A stretch of DNA of 64,000 nucleotides from an uncultured Pontibacter sp. (GTDB taxonomy: Bacteria > Bacteroidota > Bacteroidia > Cytophagales > Hymenobacteraceae), in contig NZ_CANLZM010000003.1 of the NCBI RefSeq assembly GCF_947495565.1, positions 186,001 through 250,000 of the forward strand, in the 5' to 3' direction. The notes beneath the pieces were generated by a model. It was not told the origin of the DNA and ran no database searches. It was given only the letters and a program-made list of their open reading frames with translations. How positions within the stretch are numbered: position 1 is the stretch's first letter; every line of letters begins with the position of its first letter. The position numbers and the translations under genes are program-made. Of the stretch, positions 41,469-49,717 are shown piece by piece.

Positions 41469-43364
41469 TTAATAAAACTCTGCTACGCCGGGGCGGCCAA
41501 ACTCAAAATTTCGGAAGTCATAGAACGGTGCCGAAGACTCGTACAGCCTGAAATCCCGCATGTTACTGCTGGGCGGAAGCTGTGGGTAATATCCTAAAGT
41601 TATTTGTATGGTGCTAAAAGAGGTAAACTCGTTCCGGAACCTGAAGCCAATGCCGTAGCTGCGGTAGGGCTTCTCCTGAAACGGGGAGCTTTGGTTGCCA
41701 ACCGAGAGCCAGGCTAAATCAGCATACACAAAAGTAGCCAGCCGGAAACCCAGCAGCGAGAGCGGAGTAAACAGGTTTGCCTCATAGTTAAACGATGCCC
41801 GACGCGTGCCCCGCACCAGGTCAGAGCGGAATCCCCGGACGCCACTTTCGTTATCGATAGAGAGAAGCTCCTCCGGGTTACGGTTAATGCCCAGCGTGCC
41901 GCGCCCCAGCAGATAATGCCGCAGCTTCCAGTTGCCCCACTCCGCCAGCCTGGTAATAAATAATGTCTCCACATCCAGCACGCCTTGCTCCCAGCGGTCA
42001 TCCCTGATAAAAGTGCCGTAGCCAACCCTGCTGTAGAGGTAGCCGAAGTTAGTGCCATACTTGGCAAAGGAGAGGGAGGTGCCAAAGTAGCGGCGGTCCC
42101 AAATATCGCCATCCTGGTAGCCGCCTGTTACGGAAAACAGCGTGCCTACCGGTATGTCTTCTGTTCGGCCAAAGCCAAAAATATAACGGTCTTTGTAGTA
42201 CTTCCGGATGCTGTAACCCACGCTGCCCATCATCAGCGTATTGTCCTGGAAATTCTCTGTCGGGGTGATGCTGTAGTTTGTATTGATAACGCGGGCGCCA
42301 AGTATAATACGGCCACGCGGCTCATAACCCAGGTTGTATGATTTAAACTTTAATGTGCGCCCCAGCCATGCATCCTGCTGCGTATAGCCAACATTGCCGA
42401 AACGCGCTACAGTGTCTTCTGGGGCGGATGGCAGCAGCAGGCGCTCCTCTATCCAGCTGGCTCCCACGGCACCGGCATACTTGGTGTTAAGCGAGAAGAA
42501 ATCACGGCGCAGGAAAAAGCTTTTCTCTTTGTAGTAATTCTCGTCTACATAAGCCAGGTCGGCTGTGATGTAAGTTCTGCCAATGTTTTCAACAGTATAA
42601 AAACCTGCCACCTCCCAAGGCCGCGGTCTGTTAAGGTTAAACTTATACGTGCCTTCCACCTGGTGGCCCTGCCCTAGGAAATTAAGCTCCCGCAAGGTAA
42701 CGCGCCCTTTGCCGGAGGAAGGCGTGTAAGAGCCGGAGCCGCCTAAACTGAAAATATCCCTTGTAACCACAAACACATCCACGCTGTCGTTGGTGGTGGT
42801 CTCCTCATTTACAATAATTCTGGCATCCAGGATGTGGCGCGTCTGGCGCAGCAAACGCTCGGATTCTACCAAAGCCAGTGGCTCCAGCCGTTCCATTTTG
42901 CGGAAAAGCAGCTTATTGCGGACTTGCCCGCGGCCGGTTTTGATGTGCAGCGAGTTGCCGGCTTTCTCGAAGAAATTGCGCGGGACCCTGGAGGTATCGT
43001 TAATAGAGTAGCCAAACGGGTCTAGGGTCAGGATATCAATGCGGCGCACTACTTTGTAGTTGTGCAGCTCATACTCCTTACGGATCAGCTCAGCATCCAT
43101 GCCAAACGCTTCCTCCTCCTTCCTGTCAAAATCAAGCAGCGCCCTCAGCAGTTTGCCCATTATCGTTTTCCGCTCCGACATCTGCTTGAGGTTCTCGATG
43201 ATACGGGCGTTAAAGGATTGCTGAACGGAGTCTTGGAAGGCAGGCTGAGTTTGAACCGTATCCTGAGGCTGCTCCTGCCCCTGACACACGCCTATGCAAA
43301 GCAGCAGCATACACAGCAGGCATGCCAGCGGCAGAAATCTAAATGTAGGGTGTAAGTAAGGCAT
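41469..43364 (-). CDS. BamA/TamA-like outer-membrane protein
   Basis: A 631-residue outer-membrane protein. After the signal (LACLLCMLLLCIGVCQGQ) and a polar stretch, one or two POTRA-like modules are possible (KVVRRIDILTLDPFG, LFRKMERLEPLALVESERLLRQ). The rest is a beta-barrel of surface antigen (Omp85) type, with GSYTPSSGKGRVTLRELNFLGQG, GNESGVRGF-like NESGVRGFRSDLVRGTRR and an RSYGIGFRFRN segment near the end. It may insert or export proteins or lipids. It is a single gene. The ATG at 43364 is clear. Confidence 0.85.
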   Translation of the reverse strand: MPYLHPTFRFLPLACLLCMLLLCIGVCQGQEQPQDTVQTQPAFQDSVQQSFNARIIENLKQMSERKTIMGKLLRALLDFDRKEEEAFGMDAELIRKEYELHNYKVVRRIDILTLDPFGYSINDTSRVPRNFFEKAGNSLHIKTGRGQVRNKLLFRKMERLEPLALVESERLLRQTRHILDARIIVNEETTTNDSVDVFVVTRDIFSLGGSGSYTPSSGKGRVTLRELNFLGQGHQVEGTYKFNLNRPRPWEVAGFYTVENIGRTYITADLAYVDENYYKEKSFFLRRDFFSLNTKYAGAVGASWIEERLLLPSAPEDTVARFGNVGYTQQDAWLGRTLKFKSYNLGYEPRGRIILGARVINTNYSITPTENFQDNTLMMGSVGYSIRKYYKDRYIFGFGRTEDIPVGTLFSVTGGYQDGDIWDRRYFGTSLSFAKYGTNFGYLYSRVGYGTFIRDDRWEQGVLDVETLFITRLAEWGNWKLRHYLLGRGTLGINRNPEELLSIDNESGVRGFRSDLVRGTRRASFNYEANLFTPLSLLGFRLATFVYADLAWLSVGNQSSPFQEKPYRSYGIGFRFRNEFTSFSTIQITLGYYPQLPPSSNMRDFRLYESSAPFYDFRNFEFGRPGVAEFY

Positions 43365-43512
43365 AAGTAGTATAGCGAGGCAGCATCGGCTTCGGTTTTA
43401 GCCTTCCAATATAACGTTTTCTGTTGCCAGATATGATGGCCTGAGCCTATAAAAATAGCAATTATGGTACACTATAGCTAATCAGGCGAAAGTATGGTGT
43501 AGTGAGTGATGC

Positions 43513-43520
43513 TAATTTTG
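43513..43520 (+). promoter_or_regulatory. possible -7 box of the radical SAM gene
   Basis: TAATTTTG matches TAnnTTTG, 114 bases before the ATG at 43634. No -33 box at the right distance is evident. Confidence 0.3.
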
Positions 43521-43633
43521 TTAGTTTATGAACACCTGCAGACAAAGATGTGGATAAAAATTGCTAAAAATATTGGGCTTATGTTTACAATAGACGTATC
43601 TTTAACCCATTAGAAGTAGAGAAGCACGGCGAT

Positions 43634-44899
43634 ATGGAGAACAGATTGATAGAAAAGCTAACTATTTTAGCAGATGCTGCCAAGTATGATGTTTCCTGCT
43701 CATCTAGCGGTGGCAAACGCAAAAATGAGAACAAAGGGCTAGGCAATGCTGAGGGTATGGGTATTTGCCATAGTTATACAGAGGATGGTCGTTGCGTATC
43801 GCTGCTGAAAATACTGCTTACAAACCATTGCATTTTCGACTGTGCCTACTGTGTTACCAGAAGGAGCAACGACGTGAAGCGTGCCGCCTTTACGGTGCAG
43901 GAGGTGGTGGACCTGACAATCAACTTCTACCGCCGCAACTACATCGAGGGCCTGTTTCTAAGCTCAGGCATCTTTAAAAATGCCGATTATACAATGGAGC
44001 GACTGGTGCGTGTGGCTAAAAAGCTTCGGCAAGAGCATAAGTTTAACGGCTACATTCACCTGAAAACTATACCGGGAGCCAGTGAGGAGCTGATAAAGGA
44101 GGCCGGACTGTATGCCGATAGGTTGAGTGTAAACATAGAGCTTCCGTCGGAAATGAGTTTGCAGCAGCTTGCGCCGGAGAAGAACTACAAAGAGGTGCTG
44201 GAGCCAATGGGCAACATTAAGCAGCAGCTGGTACAGGCCAAGGAGGAGAAGAAACTGTTTAAGTCGGCACCAAGTTTTGCGCCGGCAGGCCAGAGTACGC
44301 AGCTTATTGTAGGGGCCTCTGCCGAAAACGATCATCAGATTCTGCAGCTGTCGAGCCAACTTTACAAAGACTATAGCCTGAAGCGGGTGTATTACTCCGG
44401 CTATGTACCGATAAGCAGCGATAACCGCCTGCCTATTATTACAGAGCCGCCCATTATACGGGAAAATCGAATTTACCAGGCCGATTGGCTCATGCGCTTT
44501 TATGGGTTCGATGCTAAAGAGATTGTGGATGAGCTGCATCCGCACCTGGACCTGGACATAGACCCGAAGCTGGGCTGGGCGCTGCGCAACCGCCATATAT
44601 TTCCGGTGGAGCTAAACACGGCTGACTATGAGATGATTTTGCGTGTGCCGGGTATCGGCATAAAGAGCGCTCAGAAGATTGTATCGGCCAGAAGATTTAC
44701 ACCGCTGAATTTTGAGCACCTGCGGCAGATGGGCGTCGTGCTGAAGCGGGCAAAGTACTTTATCACCTGCCAAACCAAAAGTCTGCAGCGCCAGGATTTT
44801 GAATCGGAGCTTATCCGGAGAAAAATTCTGTTTGGAGAGGGCTCTGTGCGGAGTGCTTTACTGAAGCAGCAGTTGGACCTGTTTCGGCAGGTAGGGTAG
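43634..44899 (+). CDS. putative DNA modification/repair radical SAM protein
   Basis: A 421-residue radical SAM enzyme of the TIGR03916 type. The cluster motif is CIFDCAYC (Cys66, 70 and 73, CX3CX2C), and residues up to about 300 form the SAM barrel. A helix-hairpin-helix DNA-binding motif lies at 327-355 (ELNTADYEMILRVPGIG, IKSAQKIV). The family is thought to act on DNA, but no reaction is proven. The N-terminus has ADAAKYDVSCSSSGG, a conserved family feature. The partner gene at 45163 (DUF4130) completes the known two-gene pair, with a 263-bp spacer that is longer than usual. Confidence 0.9.
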   Translation: MENRLIEKLTILADAAKYDVSCSSSGGKRKNENKGLGNAEGMGICHSYTEDGRCVSLLKILLTNHCIFDCAYCVTRRSNDVKRAAFTVQEVVDLTINFYRRNYIEGLFLSSGIFKNADYTMERLVRVAKKLRQEHKFNGYIHLKTIPGASEELIKEAGLYADRLSVNIELPSEMSLQQLAPEKNYKEVLEPMGNIKQQLVQAKEEKKLFKSAPSFAPAGQSTQLIVGASAENDHQILQLSSQLYKDYSLKRVYYSGYVPISSDNRLPIITEPPIIRENRIYQADWLMRFYGFDAKEIVDELHPHLDLDIDPKLGWALRNRHIFPVELNTADYEMILRVPGIGIKSAQKIVSARRFTPLNFEHLRQMGVVLKRAKYFITCQTKSLQRQDFESELIRRKILFGEGSVRSALLKQQLDLFRQVG

Positions 44900-44998
44900 C
44901 AACAAAGGAGAAGGGGAAGAGGCATGAGAGAAAGGAAAAGGAAATCATTAATACCAAGTTATACTTCCAAATCAATCCAACCTAAGAAGGTGTTAGTT

Positions 44999-45130
44999 AT
45001 GAGAAAGAATCAAAAAGTAGCTCGAGTATCTTTGTACTGTAAACTGAACATGCTGGTGCCACAACTGCAAAGTCTTTCATCTCGTGCGCAGGCTGAAACC
45101 GCTGAGAAAGGCCGCAACGCGAGTAAATAA
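44999..45130 (+). CDS. doubtful 43-residue ORF between radical SAM and DUF4130 genes
   Basis: A short basic ORF starting MRKNQKVARVSLYCKLNML and ending EKGRNASK, in the spacer of the radical SAM pair. The start is an ATG at 44999. No family is recognised and no codon or motif support exists. It contains TATCTTTG (45027-45034), a perfect -7 box that could drive the DUF4130 gene, so the ORF may be accidental. Confidence 0.25.
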   Translation: MRKNQKVARVSLYCKLNMLVPQLQSLSSRAQAETAEKGRNASK

Positions 45131-45162
45131 CACAGCCTGTAATAACCGGTTTATATTTTCAG

Positions 45163-45939
45163 ATGCATCTTTATACTTACGACGGTACTTTTGAAGGGCT
45201 GCTAACAGTAGTATTTGAAGCCTTTGAACGTAAAGCATGGCCAACGGCTATTGAGCAGGAGCACGTGGCGCAGCCAAGTATGTTCGGGCAGACGGTTGCT
45301 GTAGTTGCCGATGAGGAGAAAGCCAACCGGGTGTGGCAGGGGCTCCAGAAAAAGCTTAGCGTCGGGGCGCAGCAGGCACTTTACCATACATACCTATGGG
45401 GGCAGCCGCAGTTTGAGCTAATTATTTTTGATTACACAAAGCTGGTTTTCAGCTCTAAGGAAAACATTGAAGGCAACTACGCCGCGCCCTGTGTGCTGCA
45501 GGTGCAGCAGGCCGCCAAGCAGGTGCACCGCGAAAAGCACAGGATGGAAGCATTTGTGCGTTTTCAGAAAACCACCGACGGTTTATACTTCGCTACAATC
45601 TCCCCGGACTTTAATGTGCTGCCGCTGATTGTAAAGCACTTTGAGAAGCGGTACGCTGACCAGCCTTGGGCGATTTACGATACAAACCGCCGGTATGGCG
45701 CTTATTATGATCTCAACCAGGTGTCATTAATAAATCTGGAGCTGCCGCCAAACCAAAAACATGCCACGTTAACTGCAGATGCCAAAGATCAGGAGGAGGA
45801 TATTTACCAGCAGCTTTGGCAAGTATACTTCGATAACGTAAATATACCAGAGCGTAAAAACCCAAAACTGCACCTGCGGCATGTCCCAAAGCGCTACTGG
45901 AAGTACTTGTCTGAAAAGCAGCCCCGGCAGCTACGATAG
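45163..45939 (+). CDS. DUF4130 (TIGR03915) DNA metabolism protein, radical SAM partner
   Basis: A 258-residue protein recognised as the partner family of TIGR03916 radical SAM proteins. Its start YTYDGTFEGLLTVVFEAFE and segments MEAFVRFQKTTDGLYFATISPDFNVLPLIVKHF and RYGAYYDLNQ and the C-terminal PKLHLRHVPKRYWKYL are characteristic. It has no known catalytic residues. It may bind uracil-DNA-glycosylase-like or other DNA substrates, but nothing is proven. The ATG at 45163 is clear. The pair in the order radical SAM-DUF4130 is kept here. Confidence 0.9.
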   Translation: MHLYTYDGTFEGLLTVVFEAFERKAWPTAIEQEHVAQPSMFGQTVAVVADEEKANRVWQGLQKKLSVGAQQALYHTYLWGQPQFELIIFDYTKLVFSSKENIEGNYAAPCVLQVQQAAKQVHREKHRMEAFVRFQKTTDGLYFATISPDFNVLPLIVKHFEKRYADQPWAIYDTNRRYGAYYDLNQVSLINLELPPNQKHATLTADAKDQEEDIYQQLWQVYFDNVNIPERKNPKLHLRHVPKRYWKYLSEKQPRQLR

Positions 45940-46127
45940 AGCTTTATAACATTTACAACAACCTATAATCTATTGCATTAAAACTAGAAGATAATTGTAC
46001 ACGTTGTGCAACCTTTTTTCGATTTTATACGTTTATAAGTATATATATCGTTTTACAATTGCAGGAAAACGGCAAAAAGAATTTGCCGCTTTATAAGTTT
46101 ACCTGCTTAACCTCATAATTGCACACC

Positions 46128-46496
46128 ATGAATTCACGCGTACGAAAGAAACTCATTCAAGTAGCTCGCGGTAGAGCACATCTGATGTCTTTTCAGAACC
46201 TAATCTACGAAGCTGAGCTTGGCCTTAACCTGGAAAACCCGCACGAGAAGTCGATGCTTGCTGAAGTAATCGACGAAATTTCCGAGAGAGAGTATAAAGC
46301 CGGTCGCCCGTTGCTTAGCTCACTTGTTAGGGTAAAAGGACAAAAAAACCAGGGAGACAGCTTTTTCAGAATGTGCGAGCGCCTTGGTTACGGTAACTGG
46401 AAAGACCTTAAAAAGAACTCTAAGTTTATAGAAGATCAGCGCGAAGCCTGCCGGGAGTTTTGGTCAGACAAGAGTAATTTTACAGATCACCTATAA
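46128..46496 (+). CDS. small uncharacterised protein, possibly nucleic-acid binding
   Basis: A 122-residue protein from the ATG at 46128; a TTG at 46119 would add three residues. It begins with a basic helix (NSRVRKKLIQVARG), then LMSFQNLIYEAELGLNLENP, an EVIDEISEREYKAGRPLLSSLVRVKGQ segment in two parts, and SFFRMCERLGYG. I recall similar small proteins (KAGRPLLS...FF) as stand-alone genes in Bacteroidota, but no function is known to me. There is no signal peptide. A terminator follows at 46519. Confidence 0.7.
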   Translation: MNSRVRKKLIQVARGRAHLMSFQNLIYEAELGLNLENPHEKSMLAEVIDEISEREYKAGRPLLSSLVRVKGQKNQGDSFFRMCERLGYGNWKDLKKNSKFIEDQREACREFWSDKSNFTDHL

Positions 46497-46518
46497 ACAG
46501 TAATAATATGTTTAAATG

Positions 46519-46572
46519 CAGCGTGGTAACACCAAATTCACCCTTGGTTGCCACGCTGTATTTTTTATTTCC
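46519..46572 (+). terminator. rho-independent terminator of the 46128 gene
   Basis: A stem with outer arms CAGCGTGG (46519-46526) and CCACGCTG (46551-46558) plus further inner pairing (ACCAA with TTGGT), followed by TATTTTTTATTT. Confidence 0.85.
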
Positions 46573-47140
46573 ATCACCCGGAAGCTCGAAGCTCCTGGCC
46601 TTCCTGTAAAAGCATTTTTGGCATTCAGCTTAATCTAAATATCACTCCTCCATTTATCAGTACAAGCTTCAATTCTCCAATCAAGTACAATAACTGCAGA
46701 CTCAAGCATATTTTGCTTAAATCAATAATCAAATCTAATAAAGTATAAGTAATGTGCGACTTGTAAACTTGCACAATACTAATACAGCGGATTTATACTT
46801 GAAGTAGCGTGTATACCAGTTGCTTTAGCTGGTCACATAATAGAATAGGTGTGAAATCGAAAATATGTACATGCAGCAGCGCCTCCTCCTCCTCAAAAAG
46901 TAATTGCCAGTTCTAGATTTATACTTACCAAGACTTCTGAAACGTCTATACCTATACAATTAAATGCTGATGCCTCTCGATAGAAGTTAACATTTATATA
47001 AAGTTTTAAAGTATAACTTTTACTAGTGATGCCGCTGTAGAATGTACTCTGTCCAATTATAAATCTCTAGATTTATCAATCATAAAAGCCTTTCCGAAGC
47101 GAAAAACTTTTGTGCACGGTTTAAGCTGCTTTAGCTTTTG
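46573..47140. other. AT-rich gene-free stretch
   Basis: No gene recognised. A 66-residue frame at 46548-46748 begins inside the terminator and has no protein-like features. AGTATA words are frequent. A small inverted repeat AAGCT/AGCTT lies near 47123-47137, before the MITE-like element. Confidence 0.5.
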
Positions 47141-47313
47141 TTAGAGCCTCAGCAGAAAAAGAAGCTGTTTAGAGTTTTTGGTTATAGGGCCTACACCCGC
47201 CATTGTTGGTGTTTTTCACCAACAATCAAAATGCAGATGCTGTTAATCTTGCTGGTGAAAACACGCAATAAGGGCAGGCAGTGTAGTATTAATAAACTCT
47301 AAACAGGCTCTAA
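47141..47313. mobile_element. MITE-like element with 20-bp terminal inverted repeats
   Basis: A 173-bp non-coding element. The right end is TTAGAGCC then TGTTTAGAGTTT on the minus strand (47313-47294). The left end has the same two blocks (47141-47148 and 47166-47177) but separated by 17 extra bases. Inside is a hairpin ATTGTTGGTG/CACCAACAAT with a T5 loop (47202-47226). No transposase is present, so it is most like a MITE or a deleted IS end pair. Confidence 0.6.
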
Positions 47314-47639
47314 GTATAACAGAGGAGGCACAGCAAACGGATACATATTTTAAAAAGTTAGATTAAAGCATTAAAGCACTGTTTGCTGACTAAATTAACG
47401 TCAGGAGAAGTATAAATTAGCCTTGAACGCAACTTGTATGATTTATCTAAAATACCTGATAAAAAATCTCTAGTTCATTTTGACTATATAGTAAAATATA
47501 GCTTTCTTTATAGAAAATTAAAAGGAGCTTGGTTTTATATCCTGCTGATTTGCTAAGCATTAAGCTGCCATCCCTTTGATTTTTACAAGTACTTGAAATT
47601 GCACGCACGAAACAGTTATCAATTATTTTAACATTGCCT
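47314..47639. other. AT-rich spacer before the DUF3857 pair
   Basis: No gene is seen. Stops are frequent on both strands. The presumed promoter of the first DUF3857 gene should lie at its right end, but no clear TAnnTTTG box is evident. Confidence 0.45.
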
Positions 47640-49622
47640 ATGAAAGCAAATTTTACAAAACTATTTGTACTGGCCCTCATTTTGGCCGGTTTTTCCCATC
47701 ATACAGCCGCGCAGGTTGTAAAATTCGGCAAGGTATCCGAAGAGGAGCTTAAAATGAGCTCGTACGACAAAGACACCTCTGCCGCCGCTGTTATACTTTC
47801 TGACTACGGCTTTACCCGCTTTGATTACATAGGCGACTTAAAGGTGGTATTTGAGCGCCAAATCCGGATCAAGATATTCAAAAAATCAGCTTATGACTGG
47901 GCCGATGTGGTAGTGCCATACTACCAAAAAGGATCGGGCAAGGAGAAAGTAAGTTCCATCAGAGGGTTTACTTATAACCTGGAGGACGGAGAAGTTAAAA
48001 AAGACAAATTAGAGGGGCAAAGCGTTTTCGATGAGAAGACCTCTGAGTTTTGGTATGCTAAAAAGTTTACCATGCCTAACGTGAAGGAGGGTTCAGTGAT
48101 TGATGTAACCTATACCATAACTTCAGATTTTGTATATACGCTACGGGATTGGGAGTTCCAGCAGAGCATTCCGGTGCTTTGGAGTGAGTACCGCGCACGC
48201 ATACCGGAGTATTTTGATTATAAATTTCAGATGCAGGGCTACAACGGGCTCTATAAAAGCGAAAATGAAAAAGAGGTAGCCACTGGCGGCGCAAAAGTTA
48301 CGCCTGATACCTATAACAACGCCTATGTTTGGATAATGAAGGATGTGCCGGCCCTAAAGGAGGAAAAGTACATTACCACGCTGCGCGATTATCAGTCGAA
48401 AATTGAGTTTGAGCTGCAGCGGGTGCATATTCCGGGGCAGGCATCCCGCACCATGACCGGCGATTGGGCTAAAGTTACAACAGACCTGATGTCAGAAGAT
48501 AAATTTGGCGTGCAGCTGAACCGTAGCGGCTTTTTTAAGGATGAACTTGCCGCTATCCAGAGCAAGTATAAAGGGCAGGAGGAGCAGTTAGCGGCTATTT
48601 TTAGCCTGGTAAAAAACCGCATGAAGTGGAACGGCAGAAATAGCTTATATGCCAATACCACTATTCGGAAGGCTTGGGATGAGCGTACCGGAAACGCAGC
48701 AGATCTTAACCTGCTGCTAACATCTATGCTACAGGAAGCTGGTTTTGACGCCTCACCAGTAATTGTGAGCACCCGTGAGAATGGTCGCATTAATACGGCT
48801 ATGTCGCCTATGATTTCTAAGTTTAATTATGTGATAGCCCAAGTAAAGGTAGGCGACAAGGAATACCTTCTTGATGCCACTGACCCTCTGGTAACGGTAG
48901 GGGTGCTTCCGGGCCGCTGCCTGAATGGCCAGGGCCGCCTGATAAAGAAAGGGGCAGACCGCTGGGTGAGTTTAACGCCAGCTACGAACTATACGAAGCT
49001 GTTCAGTGCTAACCTGACCATGAACGAGCAAGGTGAAGTGGTAGGGACTGGTCGCGAATCATTGGGTGGGTATGGTGCTATAAGCCTGCGCAGAACTATT
49101 CTGGATGAAGGCGAAAGCAAGTATACAGAGCGCCTGGCTAAAGAAGTGGGTGATTTTAAACTGACAAAGCCCGAGATCATCAACCTGAACGAGCTAAGTA
49201 ATCCGCTGGATATTTCTTACAACATTAGCGTAAACGGCAGCGGCCGCTCAAACGATATTATCTACCTGAACCCCATGCTGGGCCGTGGCGAGAAAGAGAA
49301 TCCGTTCAAACTGACGGAGCGCCTTTACCCGGTGGATTTCGGCACACCGGTAGACGAGACGTACATTTGCAACCTGACAATACCAGAAGGCTACGCAATA
49401 GAGGAAGCACCTAAAAGTATTGCTGTAAACCTGCCGGAAAACGGTGGCCGGTTTATGTACATGGTGCAGCAGCAGGGGAATTCTGTACAGGTTATGAGCA
49501 AGGTGAGCATTAACAAGCCCGTGTTTTACGCTCCGGAGTATGCCTATCTGAAGGAGTTCTACAACCAGATTATCGCGAAGCACGCGGAGCAAATAGTACT
49601 GAAAAAAATAGCAGCTAATTAA
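47640..49622 (+). CDS. DUF3857/transglutaminase-like protein, catalytic residues lost
   Basis: A 660-residue exported protein, started at the ATG at 47640 (TTG at 47634 is less likely). The signal peptide is KLFVLALILAGFSHHTAAQ. The first half is a DUF3857 beta domain. The second half is a transglutaminase-like fold, but where the catalytic Cys belongs the sequence reads TGNAADLNLLL. The His position reads KFNYVI, Tyr instead of His. Only an Asp (LLDATD) remains. In the neighbouring paralogue the same sites read GYGDCKAL and FNHVIL. It is therefore probably a non-catalytic binding or partner protein. Confidence 0.85.
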   Translation: MKANFTKLFVLALILAGFSHHTAAQVVKFGKVSEEELKMSSYDKDTSAAAVILSDYGFTRFDYIGDLKVVFERQIRIKIFKKSAYDWADVVVPYYQKGSGKEKVSSIRGFTYNLEDGEVKKDKLEGQSVFDEKTSEFWYAKKFTMPNVKEGSVIDVTYTITSDFVYTLRDWEFQQSIPVLWSEYRARIPEYFDYKFQMQGYNGLYKSENEKEVATGGAKVTPDTYNNAYVWIMKDVPALKEEKYITTLRDYQSKIEFELQRVHIPGQASRTMTGDWAKVTTDLMSEDKFGVQLNRSGFFKDELAAIQSKYKGQEEQLAAIFSLVKNRMKWNGRNSLYANTTIRKAWDERTGNAADLNLLLTSMLQEAGFDASPVIVSTRENGRINTAMSPMISKFNYVIAQVKVGDKEYLLDATDPLVTVGVLPGRCLNGQGRLIKKGADRWVSLTPATNYTKLFSANLTMNEQGEVVGTGRESLGGYGAISLRRTILDEGESKYTERLAKEVGDFKLTKPEIINLNELSNPLDISYNISVNGSGRSNDIIYLNPMLGRGEKENPFKLTERLYPVDFGTPVDETYICNLTIPEGYAIEEAPKSIAVNLPENGGRFMYMVQQQGNSVQVMSKVSINKPVFYAPEYAYLKEFYNQIIAKHAEQIVLKKIAAN

Positions 49623-49717
49623 TTTATAGGATGGCATTGGAGCAGACTTGCTGTGGCTACAAGCTATAGCAGGCCTGCTCTAACGCCTGCTACTTTATAG
49701 TATTGAGGTAATCAGCT

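Noticed and set aside
46548..46748. 66-residue plus-strand ORF
   Set aside because: It begins within a terminator stem and has no start signal or family resemblance.
47141..47313. Full insertion sequence
   Set aside because: Inverted ends exist, but there is no transposase frame; only a MITE-like call is justified.
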